Notes: generated by a model not told the origin, from the sequence alone. A stretch of DNA of 64,000 nucleotides from Gracilibacillus boraciitolerans JCM 21714 (GCF_000521485.1 NZ_BAVS01000011.1:1-64000), one strand, 5' to 3'; positions 38,867 through 48,150 are shown, counted from the stretch's first letter. Translations and numbers: made by a program.

Positions 38867-39907
38867 CTATTTTTGATGTTGATGGATCAGTTTCTCAAGT
38901 TTCTCTAAATGAAATGAATAATCAATAATCGAAGAAGCGATGATCATATGACGTAGTTGTTGCTCTTTATTCAGCTGATAAAATTCTAAAACTTGGTCAT
39001 AGAATTTATTCTTTTCTTTTAAAATGTCGTTCTCTTTTTTTTCATGCTCCAGTTTTATCCTACCTGAGTGTTTTAATAACAAATATTCGTGATATTTAAT
39101 TAGTTCTTCTAGTTGATGATCAAATATATTATTCTCATTTTTTACAGATTTATTTTGCATATAATGTTCCTTAATATTATCTATAAGCTGATTACCTTCC
39201 TGTAAGACCTTAAGCATTTGTCTGAATAAAACGACTTCTCTTGTATTCAATCGTTTTGTTTTTCCAAACTTTTCTCTTTCTTCATTAAATATTTTAAATT
39301 GGTCTTCTAATTTTATCAGATCCTTTTTAAACTTTTTGTCGATTTCCTGATAGGAAGTTTCTTTCAATTCATTTGAAATGCCAGTCCTCATGAGTAGTGA
39401 CATATTCTGAAAAGCTGTGTTAACATCCTGAATAAATTTCTTTTTGTATTTGGGAGGAAATATTAATATATTTACCAATATTGCTGTGCATGTTCCAATA
39501 AAAATAGCGAGAAATCTTTCTAAAGCAAAATAATAGTTTTCGCTACCCGTAGCAGTCATAATCGCTAACACAGTAACAAGTGTTAAAGGTATTGTATTTT
39601 CCATCTTCAACTTAATATTCAAAGCAATCATTAACGAAATAACAAATCCGATACTGATAGGATTTACTCCAAAGAAATAAATGAAAAACAAAGCAATGGA
39701 AGCACCTAATGAATTTGTAATGATTTGATCTAATAATTGTTTCCATGTTCGATAAACGGATGGTTGAACCGTCAGGATAGCAGCAACGCCTGAAAAAAGA
39801 AAGTTTTCCATACTGAAAATCATACAAATATATATCGATATTGTAACGGCTAAGCCAGTTTTTAGAATTCTAGGGCCAAAAGTAATATGGATCTCCCCCT
39901 TCTGCAT
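38867..39907 (-). CDS. Aromatic acid exporter family protein (FUSC-like)
   Basis: 346 residues: about five membrane segments in the first 150 (ITFGPRILKTGLAVTISIYI, FSGVAAILTVQPSVYRTWKQ), then a long charged coiled-coil cytoplasmic part. This is the layout of the YgaE/YqjA-type aromatic acid exporters of Bacillus. The substrate is unknown. ATG 39907 has only a weak ribosome site, so the start is uncertain. Confidence 0.8.
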   Translation of the reverse strand: MQKGEIHITFGPRILKTGLAVTISIYICMIFSMENFLFSGVAAILTVQPSVYRTWKQLLDQIITNSLGASIALFFIYFFGVNPISIGFVISLMIALNIKLKMENTIPLTLVTVLAIMTATGSENYYFALERFLAIFIGTCTAILVNILIFPPKYKKKFIQDVNTAFQNMSLLMRTGISNELKETSYQEIDKKFKKDLIKLEDQFKIFNEEREKFGKTKRLNTREVVLFRQMLKVLQEGNQLIDNIKEHYMQNKSVKNENNIFDHQLEELIKYHEYLLLKHSGRIKLEHEKKENDILKEKNKFYDQVLEFYQLNKEQQLRHMIIASSIIDYSFHLEKLEKLIHQHQK

Positions 39908-40230
39908 ATGGTGAATGCTGTTGAATTTTTTACGGTGTTAACTGCCTGTACGATCCCCCCCACTGGTCATAGTCTCCCTTTTTTAAAAATAAGAAATTGA
40001 TATAATTAAGATCGTATAAAGGATATCCAGTATGTATGAAAAATATAAATAGAGACATAACTTTATAGTACGTAACAATGTTAAAAATATCAAATACATT
40101 ACTGGTTTTTCTTCTTTTATATAAGTAATACTTTTTACTTTTGACTTCGTTTTTTCTGCAATTCTCTATGTTTATCATTAGTACTTAAGGGAAAAATATC
40201 GGTAAATGACAAGGTAATGGAGGAATGTCC
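39908..40230. other. Divergent region exporter-P450 remnant
   Basis: No gene. A C7 run lies at 39955-39961. The rest is AT-rich; promoter elements could not be assigned. Confidence 0.5.
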
Positions 40231-40657
40231 ATGACAAAGCGTAGTATTGCCAAAGATAAAGGTATAGATCACACGATTCAGTTCTTAAAGAAGGATATTA
40301 TTTCATCATGAATCGATCAGATAAATATAACTCGCGTATCTTTCAGACAAAGCTGTTAGGAGAAAAAGCGATCTGCTTAATAGGCAAGGAAGAAGCAACA
40401 TTATTTTATGATAATGAAAAAATTTCTCGAAAGAACGCTGCACCTGGAAGGATTCAAAAAAACTTTTTGATCAAGGTGATGTACAAGGATTAGATGGTGA
40501 AGAGCATCATCAGCGAAAGACGATATTCATGACCTTAATGACAAAGGACAATTTGAAAGAGTTAATTAAAGACGTTCGAGATCAAAAATTAACGGTTAAT
40601 GAAAATCGTGCATTATTTCAATTCGCATGGCAACAAAATAGAGGAGGAGAATTTTAA
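40231..40657 (+). pseudogene. CYP152-type P450 N-terminal remnant
   Basis: The start MTKRSIAKDKGIDHTIQFLK-EGYYFIMNRSDKYNS, then KLLGEKAICLIGKEEATLFY and HHQRKTIFMTLMTK, matches the N-terminus of peroxygenase P450s (BSbeta, YbdT). One A is missing near 40287 and a further shift lies near 40460. The heme-Cys region and about 250 C-terminal residues are absent. After TKDNLKELIKDV the frame reads an unrelated ending, ALFQFAWQQNRGGEF, and stops. It is a deletion remnant, possibly fused to another gene's 3' end. GGAGG precedes the start. Confidence 0.75.
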
Positions 40658-40755
40658 TGAGTGATAAAAGAAAAAGTGAAGAGATAAAAAATAGGGAGCA
40701 GGTTGATAATCAACGAAAGACTGTGCATGATGAAAAACATCCAGAATTGTATTAA
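40657..40755 (+). CDS. Small hydrophilic hypothetical protein
   Basis: A 32-residue reading frame, SDKRKSEEIKNREQVDNQRK then TVHDEKHPELY, starts at an ATG overlapping the preceding TAA and has GAGGAGG upstream. The same frame continues past TAA (40753) and another TAA through LVDDIPLKDLEIEEKN to a TAG at 40876-40878, which suggests a longer ancestral protein with two stops. The product is not recognised. Confidence 0.45.
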   Translation: MSDKRKSEEIKNREQVDNQRKTVHDEKHPELY

Positions 40756-40870
40756 TTTAAAGAAGAATAACTTGTGGATGACATTCCGTTAAAAGATTTA
40801 GAGATTGAAGAAAAGAACAATAAGAAAAAGAAAAATAGCCAAAGCACCTCTCAATCAGAGGAGAAATATA

Positions 40871-40902
40871 AAGGATAGTGGCTCAGGGCACTATCCTTTA
40901 CT
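40871..40902 (+). terminator. Terminator
   Basis: AAGGATAGTG (40871-40880) pairs with CACTATCCTT (40889-40898), followed by a T-rich tract. Confidence 0.8.
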
Positions 40903-40966
40903 GTTTTATCTTGTTAACAGGTAAGGACACGATAATTCAACATACCTAAAAAACTATCAGCTATTC

Positions 40967-41812
40967 TTAAAACTCCTCATATACGGCTGGATCCTGATCA
41001 TTTATCCTGCCATCTGGGCGAGTCAGTTTGTCTATTGACTCCATATCTTCATAATCTAAGGCAAAGTCAAATACAGATATATTTTCTAATTGGCGCGGTG
41101 GAGATGATGACCTGGGAATGCTTATTGCTCCCAGTTGATAATGCCAACGCAGAATCACTTGTGGAATCGTTTTTTTATATTTGTTAGCAATCGACTGAAG
41201 CACTTCATTTTTGAATATGTCACCAGCACGATATAGAGGACTCCAGGATTCTGTGATAATATCATGTTCTTCATGGTATTTTCGTTGCTCTTTCTGGTTG
41301 AAAAAAGGATGGAGTTCAACTTGGTTAACAGTTGGAAGTACTCCTGTATCCTTTTTCAGACGTTCCAAATATTCTGGTAAAAAGTTGCTCACACCTATTG
41401 AACGGATTAATCCCCCCCACTTCTGGGCGTCTATTAATGCTTGCCATGCCTCAACATACTGATCCTGTTTTGGATTGGGCTAGTGTATTAAATATAAATC
41501 ATAATAGTCAAGATTTGCTCTGTATAATGACTCCTGAATTGTCTTAACCGCATTTTGGTACGTATGATAGCGACCAGGCAGTTTGGAAGTAATACGTAAC
41601 GCTTGTCTTGAGATAGAAGTTTTGCGAATTGCCTCGCCTACCGCTCCTTCATTTTCATAATTGTAGGCTGAGTCAATTAGTCGGTAACCGTTTTCAATAG
41701 CGTTTGAAATAGCGGAAACACCGTCAATACCTCTAAGTGTTGCTGTACCAATGCCAATACTAGGAATGCGCAATCCGTCATGTAATGTCACTTCAGGGAT
41801 TTGTTGATTCAT
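40967..41812 (-). CDS. Aldo/keto reductase, YvgN/YtbE type (in-frame TAG)
   Basis: About 281 residues. Catalytic residues: Asp/Tyr in RLIDSAYNYENE, Lys in ITSKLPGRYHTY, His in DLYLIH. ATG 41812 follows AAGGAGGATC. At 41480-41482 the codon after LIH is TAG, where the family has Trp (LIHWPNP); TGG to TAG is one G-to-A change. Beyond the stop the same frame continues to QDQYVEAWQALIDAQKWGGL, SIGVSNFLPEYLERL and TVNQVELHPFF, so nothing else is damaged. A C7 run (41412-41418) adds Gly in QKWGGLIRS. It is either a fresh nonsense mutation or a miscall. Confidence 0.82.
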
Positions 41813-41962
41813 AATGATCCTCCTTATTATTAACATATATCTATTTATTACCACTAAATAGATAGTTTATAAACATTCATTCAGGAAAATATAAAACTTT
41901 TACTTTCAAGATTTTTCAATATTTGGTAATCTGTAAATAAGTAATTATTTGGAGGTTATGGT

Positions 41963-42508
41963 ATGAAAGGAAAGCTGCTGGGTATGGTTGGGTGGATTGT
42001 TGCGCTTGGATTAGGAGTGGCTGTGCTTGGATTAGCTATCTTTGTTGGATTTGCTCTGCTTTCAGAAAATGATGTGGAAGAAACTAGGCAAGCAGAATTA
42101 ACAGAGACAGAGTCAGCAGCTGAGCAGGAGTCAAAAAAAACAGAGGAGGAAGCTAGTATCGAAGAAGAGGTTCAGGAAGTAAATGCTGAAAAGATTTTAA
42201 GTGAGTCTGCTTATATGGATACGCTTCATCAAATGACACATCAGAAAATTTATGCCGATCAAAAATGGGGAGCTGTTGAAATTACGGAAGAACGTATGGA
42301 ACTGATGTTAAATATTGCGGAAGAATCTAACTTTACACATCGAGACTTCTATATCGAAACATTAACATCCTGGCAGAATGACAATTTTAGTAACGCTGTT
42401 GAAGTACACAATTATATATGGGAACAACAAAATGGAACAATTGGTCGCGCGACAAGAATGTTAACAGATGAAGAGCAGCAACAATATATTGAGAAATATT
42501 TTGAGTGA
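41963..42508 (+). CDS. DUF6241-like membrane-anchored protein
   Basis: 181 residues: an N-terminal membrane helix (about 8-34), an acidic Glu-rich linker (about 38-75), then a compact helical domain with LHQMTHQKIYADQKWGAVEI and LNIAEESNFTHRDFYIETLT. This resembles Bacillus DUF6241 proteins of unknown function. TTGGAGG lies eight bases before the ATG. It is probably extracellular on the membrane surface. Confidence 0.65.
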   Translation: MKGKLLGMVGWIVALGLGVAVLGLAIFVGFALLSENDVEETRQAELTETESAAEQESKKTEEEASIEEEVQEVNAEKILSESAYMDTLHQMTHQKIYADQKWGAVEITEERMELMLNIAEESNFTHRDFYIETLTSWQNDNFSNAVEVHNYIWEQQNGTIGRATRMLTDEEQQQYIEKYFE

Positions 42509-42597
42509 GATTTATCTGATTGCAAAATCGTATTACGAAAAGTATAGTTAAAAGGGAACAAACATAGTCACAAGTCTAACAAAAAGCAGGTGAAATC

Positions 42598-43329
42598 ATG
42601 TTTTTAAAAGGAATAACGTTGCAAAAGGAAAAGATCTCCTCTTATCAGTCATATCCTTTTTCAATACCCGTCATAAAAAGTTTAGTTCAGCTGCATATAA
42701 ATAGTAATGTTACCTTTTTTGTAGGGGGGGAAAATGGTTCAGGAAAATCAACGTTGCTGGAAGCTATTGCAGATAAATGCGGATTCCATACTGCTGGGGG
42801 TGGACGAAATAATGCCTATCATGTTGATGCTTCTGAATCGCCTTTAGCGGATTATATTAGATTATCATGGCTGCCTAAAGTAACAAATGGTTTCTTTCTG
42901 CGTGCTGAAACGTTTTACCAATTCGCTTCCCATATTGATCAAGTGGGGGGGGCAAATGCTGCTTATGGAGGAATGTCACTGCATCATCAATCGCATGGGG
43001 GGGAATCCTTTCTATCCTTATTTCAGCATCGTTTTCATAAAAAAGCCGTCTATCTGTTAGATGAACCAGAAGCAGCACTATCTCCGCAGCGTCAATTAGC
43101 ATTTTTGCGAATATTACATAATTTAACAGAAGACGGCAACAGTCAATTCATCATTGCTACCCATTCACCAATATTGCTGGGCTTTCCTGAAGCAACGATT
43201 TTCAGCTTCGATAACAGTAACATTCACGAAGTGGCATATGAGGATACCGATCATTATCAAATTACAAGAGGCTTCCTTGAAAATCGAGAACGTTTTCTTT
43301 ATGAAATATTTAAGGAAGATGATGAGTAA
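42598..43329 (+). CDS. AAA family ATPase (RecF/YbjD-like, single ABC fold)
   Basis: About 241 residues. Walker A is FVGENGSGKSTLLEAI; Walker B is VYLLDEPEAALSPQRQL; the switch His is in FIIATHSPILLG. It is a soluble ABC-fold ATPase with no partner gene, found in many bacteria with unknown roles. Three long G runs add Gly, in FFVGGENGSGKS (42724), DQVGGANAA (42945) and QSHGGESFL (42997). AGCAGGTG precedes the ATG. Confidence 0.82.
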   Translation: MFLKGITLQKEKISSYQSYPFSIPVIKSLVQLHINSNVTFFVGGENGSGKSTLLEAIADKCGFHTAGGGRNNAYHVDASESPLADYIRLSWLPKVTNGFFLRAETFYQFASHIDQVGGANAAYGGMSLHHQSHGGESFLSLFQHRFHKKAVYLLDEPEAALSPQRQLAFLRILHNLTEDGNSQFIIATHSPILLGFPEATIFSFDNSNIHEVAYEDTDHYQITRGFLENRERFLYEIFKEDDE

Positions 43330-43356
43330 CATAGATATTAATACTTTCTCATTATA

Positions 43357-43477
43357 ATTAGGTCACTTTATTTAAGTTTTAGGTCACTTTTCAGCGTAAT
43401 TAGGTCACTTTTTAGAACATTTAGGTCACTTTTTCAAATAATCAGGTCACTTTAAAGCATAATTAGGTCACTTTTCC
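43357..43477. repeat. Directional 21-bp periodic AGGTCACTTT array
   Basis: Six same-orientation copies of (TT)AGGTCACTTT have GGTCAC at 43361, 43382, 43403, 43424, 43446 and 43467: steps 21, 21, 21, 22, 21. Spacers are AT-rich and unconserved. It lies between the convergent AAA ATPase and ABC permease genes. Two inverted copies occur at 55797-55830. Confidence 0.9.
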
Positions 43478-43491
43478 ATTTATGAAATATG

Positions 43492-44322
43492 TTACGCATG
43501 TGCATGTTTAAAGCTTACCGTTGCAATTGCTACAAATAAAATCGCAAAGCCTAAAATAAATAAAATCTCTTCAAGAACAGAAACCTGTCGACCGAATACA
43601 GTCAGATTCAGTCCCATTGTTTCACGAACTGTTGATGATAAGCTTTCGACATCAATCATTATTTTTTTCATCACATCGACACCGTATGTAACAGGGTTTA
43701 ATTTAACAATCACATTTAACCAGCCTGGCATATTATTAATTGGAAATAAGGCACCAGATAAAAATATCATTGGCATGACAAGAATTTGGACAATTAATTG
43801 AAACCCCCCCTGTGTCGACTTAATCATACTCGCAAATAGCAGGCCCACACCTGATAAAGCTGCCCCCAGTAAAAACATAAATGGGATGACGAGTAGAAGT
43901 GATACTATACTGTAGGATAATCCTAAAAAGGGAATCAGCAGAAATAAAATAACACCTTGAATAGTCGAAACAGTTGCAGCACCTGACATTTTTCCAACCG
44001 CAATGCTAACTCTGGAAATAGGTGAAACGAGAATTTCCTTCATATAACCAAAGTTTTTATCCTCGATGATTGACATCGCAGAAAAAATAGCGGTCATTAA
44101 TAAGGTCATCGATACAATTCCCGGAAATATAAATTCAACATAGTTAAAGTTTTCTGAACCTTCTCCTAAGTTTCCGGTCATCATTGATTCCATTGTACCA
44201 CTTAAGCCACCACCAAAAATTAATAAGAATAAAATCGGCATGGTGAAGGAACCGAATAATCGTGCACGATCTCTAAAAAACTTTTTTAAGTCTCTTTGCC
44301 AAATGGCGAAAATACCCTCCAT
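43492..44322 (-). CDS. ABC-2 type drug exporter permease (DrrB-like)
   Basis: 276 residues, six membrane segments. The EIFAIWQRDLKKFFRDRARL start, PILFLLIFGGG, IFSAMSIIEDKNFGYMKEIL then VSPISR, and IFLSGALFPI are typical of the DrrB/ABC2_membrane family. A G/C7 run (43804-43810) adds Gly in KSTQGGFQLIV. The gene follows its ATPase on the same strand and forms a drug or lipid exporter. MarR regulator is divergent. Confidence 0.85.
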   Translation of the reverse strand: MEGIFAIWQRDLKKFFRDRARLFGSFTMPILFLLIFGGGLSGTMESMMTGNLGEGSENFNYVEFIFPGIVSMTLLMTAIFSAMSIIEDKNFGYMKEILVSPISRVSIAVGKMSGAATVSTIQGVILFLLIPFLGLSYSIVSLLLVIPFMFLLGAALSGVGLLFASMIKSTQGGFQLIVQILVMPMIFLSGALFPINNMPGWLNVIVKLNPVTYGVDVMKKIMIDVESLSSTVRETMGLNLTVFGRQVSVLEEILFILGFAILFVAIATVSFKHAHA

Positions 44323-44336
44323 TTCAACAACACCTC

Positions 44337-45262
44337 CTATTCTTTAATTTTTCTTCCTGTAAATGCTAAAAATACATCGTTTAACGTCGGTTTTCTGATG
44401 TTTAATTTAGTAATAGGAATTTCTAATGTTTTAATAAAAGAAGAAATGAATGCATCGCTGCTGGCAACCTTTAAATGAATCGTATCGCCTTCAACTTTCA
44501 CTTCTGCCCCCCCTTGAATTTTTTCTTCGATTTCTCGTAATGCTGTTTGATTATCCTCTGTAGACAGTTCGATAATATCTCCACCTAATTGATCCTTCAA
44601 TGCTGTTGGTGAATCGATCGTGATGATTTCTCCCTGATCCATGATTGCCACACGATCACTGATTTCTGCTTCATCTAAATAATGTGTGGTGAGGAACATG
44701 GTAATCCCTTCTTTTTCTTTTAACTTCAAAATATATTCCCATAAATGTGCTCTTGTATTTGGATCCAGTCCCACAGTTGGTTCATCTAAAAATAATACCT
44801 TCGGATAATGTAGTAAGCCTCTGGCTATTTCCAAGCGCCTTTTCATTCCGCCTGAATACTCTTCGATGCGTTGGTTTTGTTCATCCACTAAATCGACAAT
44901 TTCCAATACTTCCTGAATACGGGGTTCACGTTTTTGTTTCGGAACTTTATAAAATCGGCAGTGTAATTGCAGGTTTTCTTTAGCTGTTAGCTTTTCATCC
45001 AAAGTATTCTCTTGAAATATAATGCCAATACTTCCACGAACCTCGTCTTTTTGGTTGTTTGCATTATACCGTTAATCATAATCTCACCTGAGGTCGGTTT
45101 TAACATCGTACATATCATATTAATCGTTGTACTTTTACCAGCACCATTAGGACCTAAGAAGCCGAAAATTTCGCCTTCTTTTACGTCAAAACTAATGCCT
45201 TTCACAGCATCTACTTTTTTATAAGTCTTTGTTAAGTTTTTAACTGAAATAACAGATTCCAA
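44337..45262 (-). CDS. ABC exporter ATPase (DrrA-like, frameshifted)
   Basis: About 309 residues. Walker A FGFLGPNGAGKSTTINMI, signature IEEYSGGMKRRLEIARG, Walker B VLFLDEPTVGLDP and switch TTHYLDEAE. The C-terminal extension ends RKPTLNDVFLAFTGR, the DrrA-type tail. At about 45067 one T is missing in MINGYNANNQKDEVRGSIGI, after which the rest is in the next frame. A C7 run (44507-44513) adds Gly in KIQGGAEVKV. The partner permease lies 14 bases downstream. AAGGAGG precedes the start. The divergent MarR gene probably controls the pair. Confidence 0.86.
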
Positions 45263-45356
45263 TATGTAACCTCCTTACCGTTATAAAAGTTATGTTATAA
45301 TAACTATTATCCGTTGAAAAAAATATAAAGTCAATGTTAAGAAAGGAGCGAATTAA

Positions 45357-45812
45357 ATGAAAGACGAAGAATTACTTACGAATGAACTGGTAGAACAGGT
45401 GCTGACGGTGCTGCCAATGCTTCCGAAAAAAATATTTGGAGCAACGCCATGGGTGAAAAATGAAGATCTTCATCCTTCTCATTTTCACGTTTTGCATATA
45501 GTAGAACATGGCAGTTCGATCCAAATGGCTGATATTTCGAATAAATTAGGGATCACTAAATCTAATTTAACCCCCCCATTAATCCAAAAACTTATCGAAA
45601 AGAATTATATATATAAAACAAAAGATGAAAGGGATCGTCGTGTTACGTACATTGATTTAACTGAGAAAGGTAAACAATTTTCCAAAGAAAACAAAGCGGT
45701 TTTGTATAAAAAAGTGAGAGATCGTTTTGCTGTTTTATCACCAGAAGATAAGAATGATCTTAACGATGCCTTTACTAAAATTAATTTGATTCTTTCTAAT
45801 ATAGAAGATTAA
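45357..45812 (+). CDS. MarR family transcriptional regulator
   Basis: 151 residues. The winged helix reads IQMADISNKLGITKSNLTPL, then IQKLIEKNYIYKTKDERDRR and VTYIDLTEKGKQF, the MarR signature. A C7 run (45571-45577) gives TPPLIQKL with an extra Pro at the recognition helix. AAAGGAG precedes the ATG. It is divergent from the DrrAB-like exporter; the 94-bp gap contains TATGTTATAATAACTATT, a possible operator/promoter overlap. Confidence 0.85.
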   Translation: MKDEELLTNELVEQVLTVLPMLPKKIFGATPWVKNEDLHPSHFHVLHIVEHGSSIQMADISNKLGITKSNLTPPLIQKLIEKNYIYKTKDERDRRVTYIDLTEKGKQFSKENKAVLYKKVRDRFAVLSPEDKNDLNDAFTKINLILSNIED

Positions 45813-45909
45813 AAGAATGTTTAAATTTTCCATTTATTCCACTAAAATAGTCATATAGTATCTATTAAACTTGTTATAATGTAGATAAATGGATCGTGGA
45901 GAGGGTATT

Positions 45910-46175
45910 ATGAATAAAAGAAAGCGCTTTATTATATTATTAGTTTTTATCTTCTATAAAACAAGTTAAAAAAGCAAAGATTCCAATCCTCTATTTTCAT
46001 GGAAAGGCAGATACGTTTGTACCCACAGAAATGCCTTCCAGTTATATTCCGAAACACCGACGACCTCGGATATTATGCTGTTTGATAATGCAGGACATGG
46101 TGAAGGATATGTACTGCACAGTAAAAATATCAAGAAAAATCCAAAAAATTTTTAGACCAAATATTCCTTAAATAA
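45910..46175 (+). pseudogene. Alpha/beta hydrolase remnant with internal deletion
   Basis: The start MNKRKRFIILLVFIF gives a membrane helix, then the sequence jumps to SIKQVKKAKIPILYFHGKAD then TFVPTEM, with the late-strand Asp of an alpha/beta hydrolase. In another frame FDNAGHGEGYVLHSK carries the catalytic His, and the end is KFLDQIFLK. The central region with the nucleophile Ser is missing. At least one further indel is present. It resembles Bacillus membrane-anchored YqkD-type hydrolases. Confidence 0.7.
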
Positions 46176-46350
46176 TAGATATCTCTAAAAAGTTGCAATT
46201 AGACATTAAGTTACGATCTCCCAATAATATATGCGCTTGGCTATCTTTTGAGTATAAAGGCTTATAGGAGAGTGAGGAATCGTTTGGTATTATAGTTTAA
46301 AGGGTATATTTTAAGTATAAATTATGAAGATAAATTGGGGGATGATCAAT

Positions 46351-47201
46351 TTGAAAATGAAAATAACATTTTTTGCATTGTTCTTTTTACTTTTATTAGT
46401 TGCGTGCTCACAAAATGCTACAAATCAGCAGGAGACAGAAGAACCTGTTAAAGAGGCTGAAGAAACGGCTGAAACCGAAGAAGAATCAGACGAAAAATCA
46501 ATGGAGGAAGAAACAACTCCAACATTAACAGATGACGAAGCTGTTAAAACTCTTAATGAATACCGAGATACTTTTATGAGAATGGTAGAAAATACAGAAG
46601 ATGACGGGTCATTAAGAGATTATGCAACGAAAGAAGAAGTGAAAACAGAGCTGCAGATGATTATGTCAGAACAGTTAGCAGAATCTTATGTTTCTCATTA
46701 TTTTGAAGAAGATAATGGTAAATTATATATCGTTCCGACAGAAGCACCGGTATGGTTTGAAGAAGAACAGGAATTTATGTTTGAAGAAGTAAGTGAAACG
46801 GAATATGAAGTATCACAGGAACAGTCAGACGAATTAATCGGTATTGTTCGTATGAACTATATGCTGACTTTAGATGGCGAAGGTTGGATTGTTTCTGAAA
46901 TACGATCTGAGGAGATAGCTTCTGAAAACAATAACAGGGAAGAGCAGAATCAGAATTCCTCTGAAAATGACAGTAATACCAATGGTGAAATTACCGCTGC
47001 GAAGGCAGAAGCTATTGTACGTGAACAACAAAATATTGGAGATAATAGTCCCTTTAAAGTGGTGATGGATCACAAAAATGAAGATGGTAACTTTGTTGTG
47101 CATGTTTATGAAGTAGTTAAAAATGGTGACACAGGCCACACGGCCACAATGGTTGGTATGTTGTTGATAAAGAAGATGGTTCAGTGGAAGAAATGATGTA
47201 G
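46351..47201 (+). CDS. Lipoprotein with PepSY-like C-terminal region (frameshifted)
   Basis: TTG 46351 is placed eight bases after a five-G ribosome site. The signal peptide FALFFLLLLVAC ends in lipobox LVAC, followed by a Glu-rich linker. A central domain (about 70-190) is NTF2-like in size: LNEYRDTFMRMVENTEDDGS and SYVSHYFEEDNGKLYIVPTE. The C-terminal part, ITAAKAEAIVREQQNIGDNS, resembles a PepSY-type unit. At 47151 GGG reads as GG; repaired it ends GWYVVDKEDGSVEEMM. The function is unknown; it is probably a surface lipoprotein. Confidence 0.65.
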
Positions 47202-47298
47202 AAAGGAAACATTTTCTTACAATTAGTTTGATTTAGAGTTTTGCTTGCACCATTTATGAGAAATACTATTGAAGTTAGTTAATATAGTAAGAGATTAA

Positions 47299-47373
47299 AG
47301 AGGCTGGGATAAAAGTAAAATCCGATCGATAATGCGAATTCTCAATTAGAATTTGCTATCGCTCGGATTTTTT
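47299..47373 (+). repeat. GAGGCTGGGA-type repeat with large hairpin
   Basis: GAGGCTGGGATAAAA is followed by a long hairpin (47317-47372): AAATCCGAxCGATA pairs with TATCGCTCGGATTT, with an inner GAATTCT/AGAATTT stem, then a T run. The GAGGCTGGGACA element is a known dispersed repeat of Bacillales and can act as a terminator. Confidence 0.7.
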
Positions 47374-47417
47374 AATTGCATAACAGGAGGATAATGGGTG
47401 TTTACCTACCTGATTTT

Positions 47418-47912
47418 CTATAGAAAATCATTTTTCTTTATATTAGAAAATACTTCTTCTAATGATTTGTGAAAGGAAATTGCCTCATGAATTTTATGTG
47501 TGATAAGTTGTTTCTGATCACTAGGATAGTGATCTAAATCCTCTTGTATCCCAGCTAGGTTGTTAATCTGGAGGTTAAGCGATTCCAACCAACGATTGAC
47601 ATACGTCTTCATGAATTTTTTATATAAATCTTGTCTTGCTTCATATAAATCTTTGCGAACCCCTTTCTGCCAAACACGTTCCACTAAGTTAAATTCCTGC
47701 AATCGTCTAATGGCATAGCTCATTGCTGTTTTACTCTTCCCCAATGCATCTTTCATTTGATCCAATGTCATCGGAGCTTCGTGTAAATATAGGGTAACGA
47801 ATAATTGGGCCTCTGTTTTATTTAAGGAAAACATTTCCAATGTTTTTGAAAACTCTGAAACAATTTGATTATTCGTTTTTTCTAACTGTACTTTATCAGC
47901 TTCTGATGCCAT
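47418..47912 (-). CDS. GbsR/OpcR-type regulator of osmoprotectant genes
   Basis: About 164 residues. The winged helix reads HEAPMTLDQMKDALGKSKTA, then MSYAIRRLQEFNLVERVWQK, the GbsR family pattern. In Bacillus GbsR and OpcR repress choline and betaine uptake genes. ATG 47912 is chosen over an upstream ATG at 47966, because MASEADKV begins the conserved part; a six-G run precedes it. It is divergent from opuA. Repeated TAAAGTTATA motifs in the shared region are likely operators. Confidence 0.82.
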   Translation of the reverse strand: MASEADKVQLEKTNNQIVSEFSKTLEMFSLNKTEAQLFVTLYLHEAPMTLDQMKDALGKSKTAMSYAIRRLQEFNLVERVWQKGVRKDLYEARQDLYKKFMKTYVNRWLESLNLQINNLAGIQEDLDHYPSDQKQLITHKIHEAISFHKSLEEVFSNIKKNDFL

Positions 47913-47945
47913 AAAAGATCCAATCCCCCCTTCCAACCACTTTAT

Positions 47946-48042
47946 GTTTATAACTTTACACCACATAATTATAAAATCAATGGAATAATAAAGTTATAGT
48001 AATGGAAAGGCGCACAATTTGTAAAGTTAAAACTTTATAAAC
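47946..48042. promoter_or_regulatory. Repeated operator-like motifs between gbsR-type gene and opuA
   Basis: Three related elements occur: GTTTATAACTTTAC (47946-47959), ATAAAGTTATAG (47988-47999) and GTAAAGTTAAAACTTTATAAAC-type inverted pair (48021-48042). The first is the reverse complement of a GTAAAGTTATAAAC consensus. Clustering in a regulator-transporter divergent region suggests binding sites for the GbsR-type protein. Confidence 0.6.
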
Positions 48043-48150
48043 AGATAAAACAGTGTATAACGCTTGAAATTTATAATTAAAACCGTTAGCATTGTAGAAG
48101 TGATAAAAAAACGAGCGAAAAAAAGTCGAAAAATGAGGTGATATGAATTC

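Noticed and set aside
41480-41482. Pyrrolysine or selenocysteine recoding
   Set aside because: The position is a conserved Trp, and no pyl or sel genes or insertion element were seen.
43357-43477. CRISPR or tRNA-like array
   Set aside because: A 21-bp step with short AT-rich gaps is far too small, and no leader or cas genes are present.
46870-47139. Minus-strand 89-residue reading frame
   Set aside because: It is antisense to the lipoprotein gene and has no recognisable motif.
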